DNA of 62,547 nt, from positions 1 to 62,547 of the forward strand of contig NZ_BDBN01000060.1 of the NCBI RefSeq assembly GCF_001613005.1, written 5' to 3'. Position numbers and translations under genes: made by a program. The DNA comes from Nocardia nova NBRC 15556. GTDB taxonomy: Bacteria; Actinomycetota; Actinomycetes; Mycobacteriales; Mycobacteriaceae. The notes under the pieces are model-generated. The model saw only the letters and a list, made by a program, of their open reading frames with translations, made no database searches and was not told where the DNA came from. This document shows positions 33,743 through 43,002 of this stretch, one piece after another (within the stretch, counting starts at the first letter, position 1; each line of letters opens with the position of its first letter).

Positions 33743-34309
33743 TCATTCCACGGCCCGACCCGCACGCAGGGCGGCGATCGATTCGATGAGGCCCGCGCGT
33801 TCGAGTGCGTCGAGGACATCTTCGACGGTCTCCGGAGGATTGTTCCGTGAATCGGCAATCGACTGTGTGCACGCCCAGACGATGCGATCGTCCAGCGACA
33901 TCTGGTCGAGAATGAACTCGTCGGGGCTTTTCGCCTCGATGTGCCACTGTGCGAGGTATTCGTTCGGGAAGTCGTCGAGGTTGGCGGTGACGATGACTCG
34001 CGCACCGGCCTTGATCGCCGCGGCGAGCACGTGGCGGTCGTCCATGTCGGGTAGTTTCAGGCCCTCGATGAGCGGTTCGTAGCCCTCGACCAGGCAGTCG
34101 GGTACAGCCCTGATGAGCAGCTGTCGAAGCCGCACGAACTTGTCGGGTGCGATGTCGGGCCGTTTGGCGGACAGGTTGTCGAAGGTTTCGTCGAGAATGC
34201 GGGCCGACCATTTCGCCTGCACTATGCCCGACCGCGCGAGCCGGACCATCATGTCCCGCAGTGTATTTCCGTAGAGAACGTTGGCGTCGTAGAGCACTAC
34301 GAATGCCAC
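33743..34309 (-). CDS. PIN-domain ribonuclease toxin
   Basis: 188 residues. VVLYDANVLYGN gives the first conserved Asp (Asp8), LPDMDDRHVLAAAIKAGA the middle acidic cluster and VTANLDDFP the last, all typical of PIN nucleases that cut RNA with Mg2+. GTG start is one base after the upstream antitoxin stop. The size is larger than VapC (about 130) because of a C-terminal helical part. Likely the toxin of a two-gene module; its RNA target is unknown. Confidence 0.88.
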   Translation of the reverse strand: MAFVVLYDANVLYGNTLRDMMVRLARSGIVQAKWSARILDETFDNLSAKRPDIAPDKFVRLRQLLIRAVPDCLVEGYEPLIEGLKLPDMDDRHVLAAAIKAGARVIVTANLDDFPNEYLAQWHIEAKSPDEFILDQMSLDDRIVWACTQSIADSRNNPPETVEDVLDALERAGLIESIAALRAGRAVE

Positions 34310-34310
34310 G

Positions 34311-34763
34311 TCAGATGCCCAATTCCTGCCCGAGGGCCCCGAGCTCGTCGGCTGCGGACCTGCTGAGGACTTCGGTGCGTTGCTGGTATGCCTTCAGGTC
34401 GTCGAACCGGACTCGGCGGTGGCGACCGACGAGGCGGAACGGAATCTCGCCGGATTCGAGGAGGTTGACCAGATACGGCCGCGACACGTTCAGCATGTCG
34501 GCTGCCTGCTGTGTGGTCAGTTCCGCATTGGAAGGAACGACGGACACCCCCCGGCCTTCTGCTGCCTGGGCGAGGATGAACGCCAGCAGACTCACGGCCT
34601 CGCGCGGGAGTATCAAAGCGTCGCGGCCGGTCTCACCGGAAGCGACGATGGTTTGTTCGTCCGGGTGGCGCATGAGGTAGTCCTTGATCCGACGCATGGC
34701 GCGCGCGGCTACCTCCGGATCGATGGCGCCGGGTTCCGTCCGTTTGGCTGTCTGCATCCCCAT
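34311..34763 (-). CDS. Excisionase-type HTH antitoxin partner of the PIN protein
   Basis: About 150 residues. The C-terminal half is a MerR/excisionase-like helix-turn-helix, ELTTQQAADMLNVSRPYLVN, followed by GEIPFRLVGRHRRVRFDDL. The N-terminal part is helical and may bind the toxin. ATG 34763 chosen because AGGAAGGA stands about 12 bp upstream; GTG 34775 is too close to it and ATG 34757 is also possible. One base separates it from the toxin gene. Tandem repeats in its promoter suggest autoregulation. Confidence 0.85.
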   Translation of the reverse strand: MGMQTAKRTEPGAIDPEVAARAMRRIKDYLMRHPDEQTIVASGETGRDALILPREAVSLLAFILAQAAEGRGVSVVPSNAELTTQQAADMLNVSRPYLVNLLESGEIPFRLVGRHRRVRFDDLKAYQQRTEVLSRSAADELGALGQELGI

Positions 34764-34784
34764 CGTGGTCACCACTCCTTCCTG

Positions 34785-34817
34785 TTCGAACTATACGCAA
34801 TATTCGCAATATTCGAA
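34785..34817. promoter_or_regulatory. Tandem CGCAATATT repeats bracketed by TTCGAA (candidate autoregulatory operator)
   Basis: CGCAATATT occurs twice head-to-tail (34796-34804 and 34805-34813). TTCGAA stands at 34785-34790 and again at 34812-34817. The AT-rich block is just upstream of the antitoxin start and about 50 bp from the divergent TetR gene. Confidence 0.55.
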
Positions 34818-34869
34818 ACGGTCAGCGGTTCACTGGGGGGTCGCCGTGGCATCTCGCTACCGTTTAGAC

Positions 34870-35550
34870 GTGCCCAGCGACAATTCGACCCCCGTTCGTG
34901 CTGCCGACGCCGCGGAGTTTCGGCTGGCTGTGGTCGATCATGCGTTGCGGCTGTTTGCCGAGCAGGGGTACGAGGCGACGACGGTGGACGAGATCGCGGA
35001 GGCGGCGGGGATTTCGCGGCGGACGTTCTTTCGGCAGTTCCGGTCGAAGGAGGATGTGGTCTTCGCCGACCACGAGGAGCAGCTCGCCCGGGCGAAGGCG
35101 TATCTGGCCGCGGCGCAGGGGGATCCGTGGGATGCCGTGCGGGAGGCGGTGGTCGGGATCTTCGAGCGGTTCACCGAGACCAGGGAACTGGCCGCGCGCC
35201 GGTACCGGGTGGTCCGGCAGGCCTCGGCACTGCGCGACCGTGAGATCGTGACCGTCTTCCGGTACGAACGGCTGTTCACCGACTATCTGCGCGATCGGCT
35301 GCCGGAGGTGCCCGATCTCGCGCTGATCCAGTTCAGTGCGGCCGTCACCGCCACCCACAACTATCTGCTGCGCCGCATGGTGCGGGGTCGGTCCGAGGCG
35401 AGCGCGGCCGATCTGCGCGCGGCGGTCCGGGCGATCGCGCCCCCCGGTGCGGCCCCGGAGCCGGGTGAGATGGTGGTCGCGGTCTTCCCGCGCGAGATGC
35501 CCGCACGGCAGGTCGCCGACCTCCTGGCCGACCGCCTCGATAATCTGTGA
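34870..35550 (+). CDS. TetR-family transcriptional regulator of the acyl-CoA dehydrogenase
   Basis: 226 residues from GTG 34870 (alternative GTG 34846). HTH: RLFAEQGYEATTVDEIAEAAGISRRTFFRQF, then the FRSKEDVVFADHEEQL junction and a helical ligand domain. It faces the same way as the acyl-CoA dehydrogenase gene, and the gap between them has two copies of a GGCACTGAGTGCC palindrome, so it probably represses that gene and may sense an acyl-CoA. That link is inference. Confidence 0.88.
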   Translation: MPSDNSTPVRAADAAEFRLAVVDHALRLFAEQGYEATTVDEIAEAAGISRRTFFRQFRSKEDVVFADHEEQLARAKAYLAAAQGDPWDAVREAVVGIFERFTETRELAARRYRVVRQASALRDREIVTVFRYERLFTDYLRDRLPEVPDLALIQFSAAVTATHNYLLRRMVRGRSEASAADLRAAVRAIAPPGAAPEPGEMVVAVFPREMPARQVADLLADRLDNL

Positions 35551-35572
35551 ATCGGGCACCGAATCCACGATT

Positions 35573-35587
35573 TGGCACTGAGTGCCA
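35573..35587. promoter_or_regulatory. Palindrome TGGCACTGAGTGCCA, copy 1
   Basis: Perfect 15-bp palindrome with one central base, 23 bp after the TetR stop. It lies about 45 bp upstream of a possible -10 TATAGT (35633-35638). Confidence 0.7.
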
Positions 35588-35648
35588 CGCCGGATTCTGG
35601 CCATCCCCTCACGTCGTCGCCCTCGGACGGCGTATAGTCGAACCCGAC

Positions 35649-35662
35649 TGGCACTGAGTGCC
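35649..35662. promoter_or_regulatory. Palindrome TGGCACTGAGTGCC, copy 2
   Basis: The 13-bp core GGCACTGAGTGCC (35650-35662) is identical to copy 1, 76 bp away. It sits just after the possible -10 TATAGT, near the transcription start, where a bound repressor would block RNA polymerase; two sites could allow looping. Confidence 0.7.
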
Positions 35663-35732
35663 GAGGTGCGCCAGTGTAGTGCCGGGATTCGCGGACCAGG
35701 CGAATCGAAACCCCACGACCAGGAGTGAACCC

Positions 35733-36890
35733 ATGGCGGGCAACCCCGATTTCGAACTGTTCAAGTTGGACGACATCCACGACGAGTTGCGCGCGGCGAT
35801 TCGCGGCCTGGCCGAGAAGGAGATCGCCCCGCACGCCAAGGATGTCGACGGCAACGCCCGGTTCCCGCAGGAGGCCCTGGACGCGCTGAACGCCGCGGGC
35901 TTCAACGCGGTCCACGTCCCCGAGGCCTACGGCGGCCAGGGCGCCGACTCGGTCGCCACCTGCATCGTCATCGAGGAGGTCGCCCGCGTCTGTGGTTCGT
36001 CCTCGCTGATCCCGGCGGTGAACAAGCTCGGCACGATGGGCCTGATCCTGCAGGGTTCGGAGGAGCTGAAGCAGAAGGTGCTGCCCGACCTCGTCGAGGG
36101 CAAGATGGCCTCCTACTGCCTGTCCGAGCGCGAGGCCGGTTCGGACGCCGCCTCCATGCGCACCCGCGCCAAGCGCGACGGTGACGACTGGGTGATCAAC
36201 GGCTCCAAGTGCTGGATCACCAACGGCGGCCAGTCCACCTGGTACACCGTGATGGCGGTGACCGATCCGGAGAAGGGCGCCAACGGCATCTCCGCGTTCA
36301 TGGTCCACAAGGACGACGAGGGTTTCGTGGTCGGCCCGCTCGAGCACAAGCTGGGCATCAAGGGTTCGCCGACCGCCGAATTGTACTTCGAGAACTGCCG
36401 CATCCCGGGTGACCGGATCATCGGCGCCGAGGGCACCGGTTTCAAGACCGCGCTGCAGACCCTCGACCACACCCGGCCCACCATCGGCGCGCAGGCGGTC
36501 GGCCTGGCCCAGGGTGCGCTGGACGCCGCGATCGCCTACACCAAGGACCGCAAGCAGTTCGGCAAGGCCATCGCCGATTTCCAGAACACCCAGTTCATGC
36601 TCGCCGATATGGCGATGAAGGTCGAGGCCGCGCGCCTGATGGTCTACACCTCCGCCGCACGCGCCGAGCGTGGTGAGAAGAACCTGGGCTTCATCTCCGC
36701 CGCCTCCAAGTGCTTCGCCTCCGATGTGGCGATGGAGGTCACCACCAACGCCGTGCAGCTGTTCGGCGGCGCCGGCTATACCACCGATTTCCCGGTGGAG
36801 CGGATGATGCGCGATGCCAAGATCACCCAGATCTACGAGGGCACCAACCAGATTCAGCGTCTGGTCATGTCGCGCCAGCTGCTGCGCTGA
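35733..36890 (+). CDS. fadE25: Acyl-CoA dehydrogenase
   Basis: 385 residues, FAD-dependent first step of beta-oxidation. YCLSEREAGSDAASM and WITNGGQSTWYTVMAV are flavin/substrate motifs, RKQFGKAIADFQ and QLFGGAGYTTDFPVERMMRD are the C-terminal family signatures, and Glu369 in YEGTNQIQR is the likely catalytic base. ATG 35733 follows AGGAGTG. Position next to purE and TetR matches my memory of fadE25 in M. tuberculosis. Probably repressed by the TetR gene through two palindromes upstream. Confidence 0.94.
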   Translation: MAGNPDFELFKLDDIHDELRAAIRGLAEKEIAPHAKDVDGNARFPQEALDALNAAGFNAVHVPEAYGGQGADSVATCIVIEEVARVCGSSSLIPAVNKLGTMGLILQGSEELKQKVLPDLVEGKMASYCLSEREAGSDAASMRTRAKRDGDDWVINGSKCWITNGGQSTWYTVMAVTDPEKGANGISAFMVHKDDEGFVVGPLEHKLGIKGSPTAELYFENCRIPGDRIIGAEGTGFKTALQTLDHTRPTIGAQAVGLAQGALDAAIAYTKDRKQFGKAIADFQNTQFMLADMAMKVEAARLMVYTSAARAERGEKNLGFISAASKCFASDVAMEVTTNAVQLFGGAGYTTDFPVERMMRDAKITQIYEGTNQIQRLVMSRQLLR

Positions 36891-37191
36891 TCGCAGACCC
36901 GATCGACGACGCGCGCGGCGCCGGGGAACGACTCGGCGCCGCCCGCGTTCGCTTGTGACATCGAACCGAAGCGGCACTGCCTCGTGGCGCGTCGCGCACG
37001 GTGAGTTGTCAGGACGCGTTACGGTATCGAAGCGCCGAATTCAGTGAATTACCGGCAATTTTCGCTGGTAGAACGGTAGTGCCACGAAAATCTCTGCGAA
37101 GTACTTTCAGATGCAATTTCAAATGTTCGTTCAATCGCAATCGGGCGAATTCGGAATTGTCCCAACGGCTTTCGCAGCGCACTATTGATGC
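36891..37191. other. 301-bp intergenic region after the acyl-CoA dehydrogenase
   Basis: The first part holds a GC-rich hairpin (36915-36942). The second part (about 37020-37190) is noticeably AT-rich for this genome and probably contains the promoter of the next gene; CACTATTGATG just before its start is a weak -10 candidate. No open frame looks real. Confidence 0.5.
36915..36942 (+). terminator. GC-rich stem-loop after fadE25
   Basis: GCGGCGCCG (36915-36923) pairs with CGGCGCCGC (36934-36942) around a 10-nt loop, 24 bp past the stop. No T-run, so terminator status is tentative. Confidence 0.5.
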
Positions 37192-37500
37192 ATGGCAGGC
37201 GTGGAGATCACCGACAGGTTCGTCCGCCGCACCCTGGACAACGGGCGAATCGAAGAGGTCACCTGGCTGGAGCTGACCGAGGTGCGCATCATCACCACCG
37301 CCGACGGTCCCTTCGCCGACGACGTGTTCTTCGTACTGATCGGTGTGCGCGGGAACGGTTGCGTGGTCCCGCATTCCGCTGCCGACACCGAGTTCCTGGC
37401 CCGCCTGCAGAAACTACCGGGCTTCGACAACGCCGCCGTGATCGAGGCGATGGGGACGGTCGGCGACCGCCAGTTCCTGGTCTGGCGGCGCCGCATCTGA
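37192..37500 (+). CDS. Conserved hypothetical protein
   Basis: 102 residues with no membrane segment: alternating strands (EITDRFVRRTLDNGRIEEVTW, VRIITTADGPFADDVFFVLI, GCVVPHSAADTEFLARLQKL) and an LVWRR end. This beta-rich soluble fold resembles small uncharacterised proteins I have seen in Actinobacteria, but I cannot name the family. The AT-rich upstream region and clean codon pattern support a real gene. Confidence 0.75.
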   Translation: MAGVEITDRFVRRTLDNGRIEEVTWLELTEVRIITTADGPFADDVFFVLIGVRGNGCVVPHSAADTEFLARLQKLPGFDNAAVIEAMGTVGDRQFLVWRRRI

Positions 37501-37530
37501 CGCGGAGACCGCGGCGCCGCAGGAGGACCG

Positions 37531-37821
37531 CTAGGCGACCAGATCGGCGTATTCGCGATGGTCGCCGATGTACTGCTCCACGTACCAGCAGGTCGGCACG
37601 ACGGCGAAGCCGTTGTCGCGGCAGTCGGTGAGCGCGTATTCCACCAGTTGCGCCGCCACCCCGCGCCCGCGGAACTCCGGGAAGGTGAGGGTGTGGTTGA
37701 GATCGCGAATCGGCTTGTCGCCCACGCTGTTCTCCGCGTAATCCGCGTAGCCGGCGAGAGTGTCGTCGATGTAGATCTCGTAGCGGCCGGCGGCCGTATT
37801 GTGCTCGAGCCTGGTCGTCAT
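37531..37821 (-). CDS. Small GNAT N-acetyltransferase (YjdJ/NATD1 type)
   Basis: 96 residues. YEIYIDDTLAGYADYAE, INHTLTFPEFRGRG-like text (LNHTLTFPEFRGRGVAAQLVEYAL) with the acetyl-CoA loop RGRGVAAQL, and VPTCWYVEQYIGDH are the signature of the compact GNAT family with a catalytic-site Cys. Substrate unknown. Convergent with the hypothetical gene upstream. Confidence 0.9.
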   Translation of the reverse strand: MTTRLEHNTAAGRYEIYIDDTLAGYADYAENSVGDKPIRDLNHTLTFPEFRGRGVAAQLVEYALTDCRDNGFAVVPTCWYVEQYIGDHREYADLVA

Positions 37822-37958
37822 ATCAGGTAGAACTCCGTCGTCGCCACGATTTGTTCCGCGCGCGGGTCAGCTCCCGCAGACTCGATTCAGCTCGTCCGAC
37901 ATTTCGCAGCCTAGCCGTCGACTGTCCGATTTGCGAGATTTTTCCGGCCGGTCCGAGT

Positions 37959-39317
<1,359 letters not shown>

Positions 39318-39367
39318 ACCCCGAACCTACGTGCTCGCGCGGGATCCGTGCGCAGTACACTGCCGCG

Positions 39368-39688
39368 GTGTCCGATGCCAAGCTAGAGATCCAGATGCTC
39401 CACGACCGGATCATGGTTCGCGTCTCCCAGGAGGAGGGCGAACGACGCAGCAGCGGCGGCATTCTGATTCCCGCCACCGCGCAGGTGGCGAAGCGGCTGA
39501 CCTGGGGTGAGGTCAGCGGGGTGGGTTCGCATGTGCGCAGCGTGGGCGTCGGCGACCGTGTGCTGTTCAGCGCCGAGGACCAGTTCGAGGTGGAGGTGCA
39601 GGGTCAGGCCTACCTGGTGCTGCGCGAGCGCGATCTGCACGCGGTGGCGAGCGAACGCCCCGAACACGGCACCGGCCTGTACCTGTAA
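39368..39688 (+). CDS. GroES-like co-chaperonin family protein
   Basis: 106 residues. LHDRIMVRVSQEEGERRSSGGILIPATAQ followed by WGEVSGVG and VGDRVLFSAEDQFEVEVQGQAYLVLRERDL follow the Cpn10 fold, but the sequence departs from GroES in the mobile loop and lacks its usual GGTEVK text. It may be a paralogue with its own job. GTG 39368 has TACACT six bases upstream, so it is probably leaderless. No groEL is near. Confidence 0.85.
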   Translation: MSDAKLEIQMLHDRIMVRVSQEEGERRSSGGILIPATAQVAKRLTWGEVSGVGSHVRSVGVGDRVLFSAEDQFEVEVQGQAYLVLRERDLHAVASERPEHGTGLYL

Positions 39689-39735
39689 CCGGCACGGCGA
39701 TGCCCCCGGCCGGGTAGCCAGGGGCATCGAGCGCA

Positions 39736-41199
39736 TCAGCGGGTGTGCCGCGGTAGCGCCAGCGCGGCGGCGAGCACCACGGCGAGGACCGCGATCCCGG
39801 CTACCGCGGCCATCTCCATGGCGGTCACATAGCTGCCGGTGCTGTGCACCGCGCCCAGCGCCGAGAAGAAGATGACGCCGAGAACGGTTGCGCCGATGGC
39901 GTTTCCGAACTGCTGCGCGGTGGTGAGCACGCCGGCCGCCATCCCGGCCTGCGGTGCGGGGATGCCCGAGGACAGCACGGCCGAGACCACCGACGGGATC
40001 GTCATCCCGTTGCCGAGGCCGACGACCATCATGCCCGGAATCAACGCGAGGGCGCTCACCTGCGTGCCCATGCCGACCAGCACAGCCAGGGTGATTCCCA
40101 GGCCGGTCAGGCTGGTGCAGGTTCCGATCACCATGACCCGGTTGCCGAACCGGTTGGCGACCCGCGGTGCCAGGAACAGCGAACTGCCCGCGAAGCAGAG
40201 TCCCAGCGGCGCGAACGCCGAACCCGCACGCAGCGGCGACAATCCGAGGCCGCCCTGCAGCATCAGCGTCAGGCAGAGCATGAATCCGGCGAAGAAGGTC
40301 AGATAGCCGCCCGCGATCACGAGGCCGAGGCTGAAGCCGCGTTCGCGAACCATGGCGGTGTCGAGGACCGGTTCCCCGCCGCGGCGTGCCAGCCGGTTCT
40401 CGTAACGCAGGGTCGCCAGCAGCACCGGCGCCGCGGCCGCCATCGACACCCAGGTCCACAGCGGCCAGCCCTCCGGCCGGCCCAGTGTGATCGGAATCAG
40501 CAGCAGTGCCAGTGCCGCGGAAATGCCCACGGCGCCAACGGGATCCAGCCGCGCCCGGCGAGTGCTGCCGGTGCGGGGCAGCCAGCGTGCGGCCAGGGCG
40601 GCCGCGACCAGTCCGATCGGCACGTTGATGTAGAAAATGGTCCGCCAGCCCCAGCCGAACAGATCGGCGTCGAGCAGGACGCCGCCGAGCACCTGGCCCG
40701 CGACCGCGCCGAGGCCGATGGTGGCGCCGAACGCGGCCATCGCCCGGGGCCGTTCGAGCGGCGGGAACAGGGTGTTGATCAGTGCCAGCATCTGCGGCAC
40801 CATCAGCGCCGCGGTGCCGCCCTGCAGGACGCGCGCGCCGACCAGCGCCCAAGCATTCGGTGCGAGGCCGCAGAGCAGCGACGCCACCGTGAAGGCCAGC
40901 ATGCCGACGACGAACAGGCGCCGATGGCCGAACAGGTCGCCGAGCCGGCCGCCCGTGATCAGGCCCGAGGCGTAGGCGAAGCCGTAGCCGCCGACGATCA
41001 GTTCCAGCGCCGCTTCGCCGGCGTTCAGATCGTGTTGTAGCGAGGAGGCGGCGACATTGACGACGAACCAGTCGAACATCGCCATGAACATGGCACTCAG
41101 CACCACCGGCAGCACCCGCCAGCGCGCCGGGTAGGGCACGGGCTCGGCCGACGGCGTACGCAGAAGTGGTGGGGCGGTGGGTGTTTCGAGGGTGGGCAT
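39736..41199 (-). CDS. MFS transporter, DHA2 (14-TMS drug efflux) type
   Basis: 487 residues. MFDWFVVNVAASSLQHDL (motif D1 region), GGRLGDLFGHRRLF (motif A), GARVLQGGTAALMVPQ (motif C neighbourhood) and about 14 hydrophobic segments place it in the EmrB/QacA group of proton-driven exporters. ATG 41199 follows GGGGAG. It is divergent from a TetR gene and their promoters share repeated GGTTGGTTAG sequences, so the exporter is probably induced by a ligand of that TetR. Confidence 0.92.
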   Translation of the reverse strand: MPTLETPTAPPLLRTPSAEPVPYPARWRVLPVVLSAMFMAMFDWFVVNVAASSLQHDLNAGEAALELIVGGYGFAYASGLITGGRLGDLFGHRRLFVVGMLAFTVASLLCGLAPNAWALVGARVLQGGTAALMVPQMLALINTLFPPLERPRAMAAFGATIGLGAVAGQVLGGVLLDADLFGWGWRTIFYINVPIGLVAAALAARWLPRTGSTRRARLDPVGAVGISAALALLLIPITLGRPEGWPLWTWVSMAAAAPVLLATLRYENRLARRGGEPVLDTAMVRERGFSLGLVIAGGYLTFFAGFMLCLTLMLQGGLGLSPLRAGSAFAPLGLCFAGSSLFLAPRVANRFGNRVMVIGTCTSLTGLGITLAVLVGMGTQVSALALIPGMMVVGLGNGMTIPSVVSAVLSSGIPAPQAGMAAGVLTTAQQFGNAIGATVLGVIFFSALGAVHSTGSYVTAMEMAAVAGIAVLAVVLAAALALPRHTR

Positions 41200-41283
41200 A
41201 TCGGACTCCCCGGAATCGGTCGAGAGTATCGACGGCGCCGCGCTGCGCCGCGGGATGCGGATCGGTCTCCGCACGGGATGTAA

Positions 41284-41346
41284 CTAACCGGTTGGTTAGA
41301 ACTATTCCAGCGCCCGCGGCGTCGTGTCAACCAATTGGTTGGTTAG
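41284..41346. promoter_or_regulatory. TetR-type operator cluster between MFS and TetR genes
   Basis: CTAACC-GGTT-GGTTAG (41284-41299) and the perfect palindrome CAACCAATTGGTTG (41328-41341) share GGTTGGTTAG, which occurs at 41290-41299 and 41337-41346, 47 bp apart. Both sit in the 157-bp divergent gap. Confidence 0.7.
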
Positions 41347-41356
41347 CATCGATGGC

Positions 41357-41944
41357 ATGCCCCCGCGCGATCCCGAGGCCACCAAGGCCCGCATCTTCGA
41401 GGCGGCGACCGAGGAGTTCGCCGCCCACGGGATCGCCGGTGCCCGCGTGGATCGCATCGCCCGCAACGCCAAGGCCAACAAGCAGCTGATCTACGCCTAC
41501 TTCGGCGACAAACAACACCTGTTCGAACAGGTGCTGGAGAAGGCGATGCTCGATGTGGCCGCGGCGGTCTCGACCGATATCGACGATATCGATGCCTGGG
41601 TGGACGCCCATATCGCCTACCACCGCGAACATCCGGAATTCCTCCGGTTGCAGATGTGGGAGGCGTTGGAACTCGCGCCGGACCGAGTGACCGCCGGCGA
41701 GGCCCGCGCGCGCCGCTACCGGGACAAGATCGAGAAGGTCGAGGCCGCACAACGGCGGGGACTGCTGCGCGACGATATGCCGCCCGGCTATCTGCTCACC
41801 CTGCTGACCGGGCTGATCAACTATCAGCAGGCGCTCCCGCAATCCCGGCGGTTCGTCGTCGGCGGCCCCGACGATCCGGCGGAGCTGCGCAACTGGGTGC
41901 GTGACGCCGCGCGCCGGATCGTGGCGCCGCGCGAGGAATCCTGA
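41357..41944 (+). CDS. TetR-family regulator of the adjacent exporter
   Basis: 195 residues. HTH: RIFEAATEEFAAHGIAGARVDRIARNAKANKQLIYAYFGDK, then a C-terminal domain like TetR_C_11 (AYHREHPEFLRLQMWEALE). ATG 41357 is preceded by TAGCAT seven bases upstream with no ribosome site, suggesting a leaderless start whose -10 overlaps the second operator, so binding there would shut off its own gene. Confidence 0.92.
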   Translation: MPPRDPEATKARIFEAATEEFAAHGIAGARVDRIARNAKANKQLIYAYFGDKQHLFEQVLEKAMLDVAAAVSTDIDDIDAWVDAHIAYHREHPEFLRLQMWEALELAPDRVTAGEARARRYRDKIEKVEAAQRRGLLRDDMPPGYLLTLLTGLINYQQALPQSRRFVVGGPDDPAELRNWVRDAARRIVAPREES

Positions 41945-41956
41945 GCCTTACACCCG

Positions 41957-42601
41957 CTAACGCCGCGCGGCGATCTCCGTCTCGAGGGTGGCCAGGTCGG
42001 TGGTCAGCGATCCGCCGGCGAAAGCCATTGCGGCATATGACCGTTCGGCCGCATCGGCATGTCCGGCGCCACAGGCGTCGGTCACCGTGATCGGCAGATA
42101 ACCCAGATCGATGGCATGCCGCACCGTCGGCTCGATACCGACCTCGAGGGCGATCCCCGCGATCACGACGGTATCGATGCGCAGGTCACGCAGGGCGATA
42201 TCCAGGGGTGTGCCCGCGAAGGCCGACATGGTGATCTTGTCGAAAACCACCTCGTCCGGGCCGGGGGTCAGCTCCGGAACCAGGTGATACTGCGGTGAGC
42301 CCTGCGGGAACATCGACCGCACCCGGCTCGGATCGTCCACGCGCTGCCACGCCATGGCCGTCCGCAGCTGCGCCACCCCGGCCGCGGCCGGCGGCAGTGA
42401 CATGTGCCGGGTGTAGAACACGCGAAAACCGTTGGCTCGAGCCATATCACGAAGCCGGACGCAGGCATCGACGATCTGCTGCCCGGCGGCGATCTGACCG
42501 ACGATGCCGACCTGCATGTCGTAGATCAGCACCGCGGTCCGAGCCGGATCGCACGCGTCCGCCACGGTCAGGGCGATGTCGAGTCCGAATGCATGCCGCA
42601 T
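41957..42601 (-). CDS. Isochorismatase-fold hydrolase lacking the nucleophilic Cys
   Basis: 214 residues. TAVLIYDMQVGIVGQI gives the catalytic Asp and FDKITMSAFAGTPLDIALRD the catalytic Lys. Where cysteine hydrolases have ATxxCV, this protein has GIALEVGIEPTVRHA, with Gly in place of Cys. True isochorismatases (EntB, PhzD) also lack Cys, so it may cleave an enol ether or be a divergent member. It follows a muconolactone-isomerase-like gene by 7 bp, and they probably form an operon under the divergent HxlR gene. Confidence 0.85.
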   Translation of the reverse strand: MRHAFGLDIALTVADACDPARTAVLIYDMQVGIVGQIAAGQQIVDACVRLRDMARANGFRVFYTRHMSLPPAAAGVAQLRTAMAWQRVDDPSRVRSMFPQGSPQYHLVPELTPGPDEVVFDKITMSAFAGTPLDIALRDLRIDTVVIAGIALEVGIEPTVRHAIDLGYLPITVTDACGAGHADAAERSYAAMAFAGGSLTTDLATLETEIAARR

Positions 42602-42608
42602 ATACTGC

Positions 42609-42944
42609 TCACCTGGTCCGATCGTAGGGTTCGGCCGTGTCGACCGACGCGTCCATGAGCGCCTCGAGCGGGAGTGGGGCGGTCACCGGAACGTAGGTCC
42701 ATTCCAGAAAGCCCTTCTTGGACAACGGGAAATCGTCCACATATCGCCGGGCCTCCGCGACACTGTCCACCTCGAAGACGATCACCACACCCGATTCGTC
42801 CGCACGGGCGTAGTTCTCCCGGACGATTCCGGCCTTCCAGAGGCGCCACACATTCGCGACCTCCTCGGGCAGATACGGTGTGATGGTCTCGAGCGTGACC
42901 CCGGGTTTGAAGCGGTCGAAGGCGATAACTTTCATGAGATCCAT
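42609..42944 (-). CDS. Dimeric alpha/beta-barrel protein, muconolactone-isomerase-like
   Basis: 111 residues: MKVIAFDRFKPGVTLETITPYLPEEVANVWRLWKAGIVRENYAR, then GVVIVFEVDSVAEARRYVDDFPLSKKGFLEW. The beta-alpha-beta repeat and the length fit ferredoxin-like dimeric barrels such as muconolactone isomerase or YciI-like enzymes. Start ATG 42944 taken; ATG 42935 is equally possible. First gene of a two-gene operon with the isochorismatase-like enzyme, so a small aromatic or enol substrate is conceivable. Confidence 0.75.
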   Translation of the reverse strand: MDLMKVIAFDRFKPGVTLETITPYLPEEVANVWRLWKAGIVRENYARADESGVVIVFEVDSVAEARRYVDDFPLSKKGFLEWTYVPVTAPLPLEALMDASVDTAEPYDRTR

Positions 42945-43002
42945 GCAAGTCCCGCGATTACAGTGTTACAAGAGCGCACTTTTCGGTAAGTAGGTGAGCG
43001 CG

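Noticed and set aside
42945..43002. TTAC...GTAA inverted repeat between the barrel-protein gene and the HxlR gene
   Set aside because: Arms are only 4 bp, too short to call an operator even though its position would suit HxlR.
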